Assembly (NCBI GenBank): GCA_030523385.1 | Contig: JAUNIV010000063.1 | Location: 1-10,455, forward strand | Direction: 5' to 3' | DNA: 10,455 bases | Source: Bacteroidales bacterium | GTDB taxonomy: Bacteria > Bacteroidota > Bacteroidia > Bacteroidales > Bacteroidaceae | Shown: in pieces, positions 7,591 to 10,455 of the stretch | Layout: every line of letters starts with the position of its first letter | How positions within the stretch are numbered: the stretch's first letter is position 1 | The notes under the pieces: model-generated | Told to the model about the DNA's origin: nothing | What the model saw: the letters and a program-made list of their open reading frames with translations, nothing else | Database searches by the model: none | Program-made: the position numbers and the translations under genes

Positions 7591-8364
7591 ATGAAAGAAA
7601 AACTGACTATCATAAAAGTAGGCGGAAAGATTGTGGAGGAAGAAGAAACCCTCCACCGCCTGTTGGCCGATTTCTCTGCCATCGGGGGGCACAAGCTGCT
7701 GGTGCATGGCGGCGGACGGTCGGCCACCCGTCTGGCTGCCCGGTTGGGCATAGAGAGCAAGATGGTGAACGGACGCCGTATCACCGATGCCGAAACACTG
7801 CAAGTCGTAACGATGGTGTATGGCGGACTGGTCAATAAGAACATCGTGGCCGGGTTGCAGGCACGGGGCGTGAATGCCATTGGCCTGACCGGAGCCGATA
7901 TGGACGTCATCCGTTCGGTGAAACGCCCGGTGCGCGAAGTGGACTACGGCTTTGTGGGCGATGTAGAGAAAGTGAACGCCGATTTCTTAGCCACGCTGAT
8001 TCGGGGCGGCATGGTGCCCGTCATGGCCCCGCTGACCCACGACGGTCAGGGAAGTATGCTCAACACCAATGCCGATACCATTGCCGGAGAGACGGCCAAA
8101 GCACTGGCACCGCTGTTCGATGTCACTCTGGTATATTGCTTCGAGAAGAAGGGAGTGTTGCTTGATGAGAACGACGATGACAGCGTGATTCCCGTCATCA
8201 CGCCGCAAGACTTCAAGAACTACGTGGAACAAGGAGTGGTGCAGGGAGGAATGATTCCCAAACTGGAGAACTCTTTTTCGGCCATCGATGCCGGCGTGAC
8301 GCAAGTCATCATCACACAGGCCTCCGCCATCGGAGGAGAGGGTGGAACCATCATCAGAAAATAA
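7591..8364 (+). CDS. argB: Acetylglutamate kinase (possibly acting on an N-acylglutamate)
   Basis: A 257-residue amino-acid kinase, the same length as E. coli ArgB (258). The family enzyme phosphorylates the gamma-carboxyl of N-acetylglutamate, the second step to ornithine and arginine. Visible motifs are Lys9 in IIKVGGK, the glycine loop HGGGRSAT at 39-46, RRIT at 62-65, NTNADTIAGE at 158-167 with Asp162 at the catalytic position, and Lys224 in GGMIPKLE. There is no N-terminal helix of the kind found in the hexameric, arginine-inhibited enzymes, which suggests a dimer without strong arginine feedback (inference). Bacteroides fragilis is known to use succinylated intermediates at the transcarbamylase step, so the natural substrate here could be N-succinylglutamate; the sequence alone does not decide. 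It is transcribed with speA. No U-tract terminator follows. Confidence 0.93.
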   Translation: MKEKLTIIKVGGKIVEEEETLHRLLADFSAIGGHKLLVHGGGRSATRLAARLGIESKMVNGRRITDAETLQVVTMVYGGLVNKNIVAGLQARGVNAIGLTGADMDVIRSVKRPVREVDYGFVGDVEKVNADFLATLIRGGMVPVMAPLTHDGQGSMLNTNADTIAGETAKALAPLFDVTLVYCFEKKGVLLDENDDDSVIPVITPQDFKNYVEQGVVQGGMIPKLENSFSAIDAGVTQVIITQASAIGGEGGTIIRK

Positions 8365-8379
8365 ATTCAAAAAAAACGC

Positions 8380-8411
8380 CGGGTGAGTGTAACTTTCGTG
8401 TCACTCACCCG
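8380..8411. repeat. Perfect 10-bp inverted repeat enclosing the sigma-gene promoter
   Basis: CGGGTGAGTG at 8380-8389 is exactly mirrored by CACTCACCCG at 8402-8411, with a 12-nt loop. The left arm ends on the first base of the putative -35 element and the right arm ends inside the putative -10 element. On the minus strand the hairpin is followed by GCG and eight T residues, so it has terminator form for antisense transcripts; on the plus strand no U-run follows. Confidence 0.8.
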
Positions 8412-8413
8412 TC
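8389..8413 (+). promoter_or_regulatory. Probable ECF-type promoter of the sigma factor gene
   Basis: GTAAC at 8389-8393 and CGTC at 8410-8413 are separated by 16 nt. AAC and CGTC with 16-17 nt spacing are the usual -35 and -10 elements recognised by ECF sigma factors, and such genes commonly transcribe themselves. Transcription would begin near 8420, only about 8 nt before the ATG at 8428. This sets the start: an earlier in-frame GTG at 8383 would lie upstream of the promoter. Motif-based, without transcript data. Confidence 0.6.
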
Positions 8414-8427
8414 ATTATTACAGAACC

Positions 8428-8937
8428 ATGCGAGAAATCAGTTTCCGAAACGACATCCTGCCCCTGAAAGACAAGCTCTACAGGCTGGCCCTGCGCATTA
8501 CGCTGGACACGGCAGAGGCGGAAGATGTGGTGCAAGACACACTGATAAGGGTATGGGACAAGCGGGACGAGTGGCCGCAGTTTGATTCATTGGAAGCCTA
8601 TTGCCTGACCATTGCCCGCAACTTAGCCATAGACCGCAGCCGGAAGATGGACGCGCAGAGCACGGAACTCACTCCCGAAGTGAGGGAAATGCCCGATGCA
8701 TGGACACCCCACGACCGGCTGGAGCAAGACGAACAGATGAGCCTGATACACACGCTGGTCAATGAATTGCCGGAGAAGCAGCGCGTCATGGTGCAACTGA
8801 GGGATGTGGAAGGAAAGACATACAAAGAGATTGCAAACATTCTGCAAGTGACCGAAGAGCAGGTGAAAGTAACCCTCTTCAGGGCGCGGCAGAAGATAAA
8901 ACAAAGATATACGGAAATAGAGGATTATGGACTATAA
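8428..8937 (+). CDS. ECF-family RNA polymerase sigma factor
   Basis: A 169-residue sigma-70-family protein with only regions 2 and 4, as in extracytoplasmic-function sigmas. Region 2 spans about 10-75, with the conserved AEDVVQDTLIRVW stretch at 31-43 and ARNLAIDRSRK at 63-73. Region 4 spans about 105-160, with LPEKQR at 114-119, the helix-turn-helix GKTYKEIANIL at 129-139, and VKVTLFRARQKIKQ at 147-159. The linker has no extra domain. It would direct core polymerase to envelope-response promoters, probably including its own (GTAAC/CGTC at 8389-8413). The end overlaps the next gene by 11 nt, which indicates coupled translation with a partner that probably restrains it. The regulon and the inducing signal are not visible. 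Confidence 0.93.
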   Translation: MREISFRNDILPLKDKLYRLALRITLDTAEAEDVVQDTLIRVWDKRDEWPQFDSLEAYCLTIARNLAIDRSRKMDAQSTELTPEVREMPDAWTPHDRLEQDEQMSLIHTLVNELPEKQRVMVQLRDVEGKTYKEIANILQVTEEQVKVTLFRARQKIKQRYTEIEDYGL

Positions 8938-9406
8938 GTATATAGAACAGCTTTTGGAACGCTACTGGAACTGCGAGACCTCTTTGGAGGAAGAACAGAT
9001 TCTGCATGCTTTCTTTCGCCAGAAAGATATACCTGCCCACCTGCTTCGCTACAAATCCTTGTTTGCCTCTTACGAGGCTGCGAAGGAAGTGAAGTTGGGT
9101 GAGGACTTCGATGCCCGTATCCTGGCCCGGGTGGAAAGACCTGTGGTGAAGGCCGAACGCCTGACGATGCGCACGCGCTTCATGCCGTTGTTCAAGGCAG
9201 CTGCCGTAGTTGCCATCCTGTTGGGGATGGGCAGCGTGGTGCAACGCACGATGGATGATGGTGCCAACGGCGATGTGATGCTGGTGTGCGGAGAATGCCG
9301 CGACTCCATCAGCAATGCGCAAGTGGCCTGCGACATTGTTTTGTCGGCCGATTCGGTGGCAAAGAAAGTCGCTGTCGATGAAACATCGTCGGGGACAACG
9401 AATTAG
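8927..9406 (+). CDS. Single-pass membrane protein, probable anti-sigma factor
   Basis: A 159-residue protein read from an ATG inside the last codons of the sigma gene. The N-terminal part (1-85) is charged and helical, with a YIEQLLERYWNCETSLEEEQ segment at 5-24 like that of many Bacteroides proteins encoded after ECF sigmas. Residues about 86-105 (LFKAAAVVAILLGMGSVV) form one membrane segment. Basic residues before it place the N-terminus inside and about 54 residues outside. I see no HxxxCxxC zinc motif, so it is not a classical ZAS anti-sigma. The outer tail carries CGEC at 121-124 and another Cys at 135, in a region otherwise polar and rich in Ser, Asp and Val. Gene order, overlap and topology suggest that it holds the sigma factor at the inner membrane; that role is inference, and no known domain is certain. 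Confidence 0.75.
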   Translation: MDYKYIEQLLERYWNCETSLEEEQILHAFFRQKDIPAHLLRYKSLFASYEAAKEVKLGEDFDARILARVERPVVKAERLTMRTRFMPLFKAAAVVAILLGMGSVVQRTMDDGANGDVMLVCGECRDSISNAQVACDIVLSADSVAKKVAVDETSSGTTN

Positions 9407-9520
9407 AACATTTTCATTTGCTTTTATATAAATAGTAATAGTTAGTGCTTATTAAAACAACTTTTTTTAGATGAGGCTGTGAAGTTTCAATTCTCTCAAA
9501 TCTTAATTAACTAACTAAAT

Positions 9521-9558
9521 AAAAAAAGGGTTACCGCGTGAGCAGTAATCCTTTTTTT
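9521..9558. terminator. Bidirectional intrinsic terminator between the convergent genes
   Basis: AAAAAAAGGGTTAC (9521-9534) pairs with GTAATCCTTTTTTT (9545-9558) around a 10-nt loop, with one G-T pair. The stem is flanked by seven A on the left and seven T on the right, so it forms a U-tract terminator on both strands. It sits between the membrane-protein stop (9406) and the lipoprotein stop (9596) and fits both transcripts. The rest of 9407-9595 is A/T-rich and I see nothing else in it. Confidence 0.85.
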
Positions 9559-9595
9559 GATTGTAAATACTAAAGAGAGAGATTTATATGAATGG

Positions 9596-10327
9596 TTATT
9601 TGCTGTTTACGCTTCCTAAGCCCGACTTTTGCAGCCCGATGACTTGCGGGTCTCCGTAGTAGTTCACGCTGCCCACGCCTTTGGTGGTGATGTCTATGGT
9701 GCCCGAAGCATAACAAGAAACACTTCCCACGCCGTTTTGTTCCACAATCACATCGGTTGCCAGCATGTTTTGGGCCTTCACGCTTCCCACTCCGTCTAAG
9801 TGGTATTTGGCCTTAGCGGCCTGTCCCTGCATCTCGATGCTGCCTACTCCCCTTTGCGACACATACACGTTGCCCGCTATCAGGGCATCGGTCTGTATGC
9901 TTCCCACACCGTCTGATACAATGGAAATCTCGTTCACCTTCACCGTGTCTTTCAGTGTGATGGTTCCTACGCCCTTTTGGCTGATGCCCGAAAGCTCCGG
10001 ACTGCTGACGGTGATGATAATCTTGTTGTTCCTCAACTTGCTGAATTCTTTCTTGTCCATGCTGATGTAGAGCGTATTGTCGCGGGTCAGCACGGTGAGG
10101 TGTTCAATGTAGTTCTCCGGTCCGTCGGCCTGCACCGTGGTGGCTTTCCCCTGAGTGAACACGATGCTTACCGGAGCCTGGTTGTTGATTTGGCTGAAAG
10201 CATCGATGCTATATTTTTTGCACACTATGTTCTTGCTGGCTTCGGGGCCTGAGGAGAAGTGCATGCACCCTGTGACAGCAAACGCTGTCAGCATGAAACT
10301 GATAAAAAGAAAGGTTCTTGTCTTCAT
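9596..10327 (-). CDS. DUF2807 (GIN domain) beta-helix lipoprotein
   Basis: A 243-residue exported protein. Residues 1-20 are a signal peptide with the lipobox VTGC, so Cys21 should be lipidated. No acidic cluster follows the cysteine, unlike the surface-export signal of some Bacteroidetes lipoproteins, so a periplasm-facing position is more likely (inference). The mature part matches the DUF2807 / putative auto-transporter adhesin head family: FSQINNQAPVSIVFTQG near 44-60, then a ladder of seven GVGS-like turns beginning at 119, 140, 160, 179, 199, 217 and 236 (GVGT, five GVGS, GLGS), 18-21 residues apart. That period fits one turn of a right-handed parallel beta-helix. Molecular function of the family is unknown; structural or adhesive roles in the envelope are proposed. 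It converges on the sigma / membrane-protein pair across a shared terminator. Confidence 0.88.
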   Translation of the reverse strand: MKTRTFLFISFMLTAFAVTGCMHFSSGPEASKNIVCKKYSIDAFSQINNQAPVSIVFTQGKATTVQADGPENYIEHLTVLTRDNTLYISMDKKEFSKLRNNKIIITVSSPELSGISQKGVGTITLKDTVKVNEISIVSDGVGSIQTDALIAGNVYVSQRGVGSIEMQGQAAKAKYHLDGVGSVKAQNMLATDVIVEQNGVGSVSCYASGTIDITTKGVGSVNYYGDPQVIGLQKSGLGSVNSK

Positions 10328-10455
10328 AATAATATCTGTTATTTTAATCGTTTTCTCATTATTTGTCCCTACGGTTACACAATGTCTGTGTCCTTTATAC
10401 TATTATAGTCAAAAAGAAATACTTTGCGAATTACACAATCTAAAATTGAGAGTTA
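10328..10455 (-). promoter_or_regulatory. Upstream region of the lipoprotein gene with a weak promoter candidate
   Basis: Read on the minus strand, TCTTTTTG (plus 10410-10417) matches the Bacteroides -7 element TAnnTTTG with one mismatch, and ATTG (10436-10439) lies 18 nt upstream as a poor -33. The leader would be about 80 nt. The 9-mer TTACACAAT occurs twice (10375-10383 and 10431-10439, 56 bp apart). The first copy is part of a small dyad, ACACA-5 nt-TGTGT (10377-10391). On the minus strand the first copy reads GTGTAAC, like the -35 of the sigma gene, but no CGTC follows at 16 nt. None of these is strong. Confidence 0.28.

Noticed and set aside
8383..8427. An upstream in-frame GTG start that would add 15 residues to the sigma factor
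   Set aside because: It lies within the inverted repeat and upstream of the apparent promoter -10 element. The added residues match nothing in the family, and the ATG at 8428 gives a normal ECF N-terminus.
10402..10412. Minus-strand TTGACTATAAT, resembling E. coli -35 and -10 boxes
   Set aside because: The two boxes abut with no 17-nt spacer, and Bacteroidales do not use the E. coli consensus.

Overview
The window looks like chromosomal DNA of a Bacteroidales bacterium, most likely Bacteroides, Phocaeicola or a close relative. The evidence is a topoisomerase I without zinc fingers but with C-terminal GRFGP repeats, a nucleoside kinase fused to a threonyl-tRNA-synthetase-like N-terminus, Bacteroides-type promoters (TTTG / TAnnTTTG), A/T-rich leaders without Shine-Dalgarno sites, and an ECF sigma gene with a GTAAC / CGTC promoter. 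I see no tRNA, rRNA, CRISPR array, insertion sequence, prophage or origin. Most of the window is housekeeping sequence.

Layout. Positions 67-1731 (+) encode the fused nucleoside kinase. A hexapeptide-repeat O-acetyltransferase (1745-2383, -) converges on it with a 13-bp gap. The 281-bp divergent region 2384-2664 carries one promoter for each flanking gene. Next comes a run of plus-strand genes: topA (2665-5007), aroK (5004-5546, overlapping topA by 4 nt), a 76-nt palindromic repeat (5560-5635), speA (5695-7587) and argB (7591-8364, 3 nt after speA). A 63-bp gap then holds a 10-bp inverted repeat that contains an apparent ECF-type promoter. After it are an ECF sigma factor (8428-8937), a single-pass membrane protein overlapping it by 11 nt and probably its anti-sigma factor (8927-9406), a bidirectional terminator (9521-9558), and a convergent DUF2807 beta-helix lipoprotein gene (9596-10327, -) with its upstream region running to the window end.

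How the genes work together. topA-aroK is translationally coupled, although the two functions (DNA supercoiling, shikimate pathway) are unrelated. speA-argB pairs an enzyme that consumes arginine for polyamines with one that commits glutamate to arginine synthesis. The sigma / membrane protein pair forms a probable self-regulating envelope-signalling unit, and the neighbouring lipoprotein is a candidate member of its output, by proximity only.

Most worth a second look are the composite palindrome at 5560-5635, where the two halves differ by a compensatory base-pair change, and the ECF promoter elements placed in a perfect inverted repeat. I found no clear evidence for a wholly new system.
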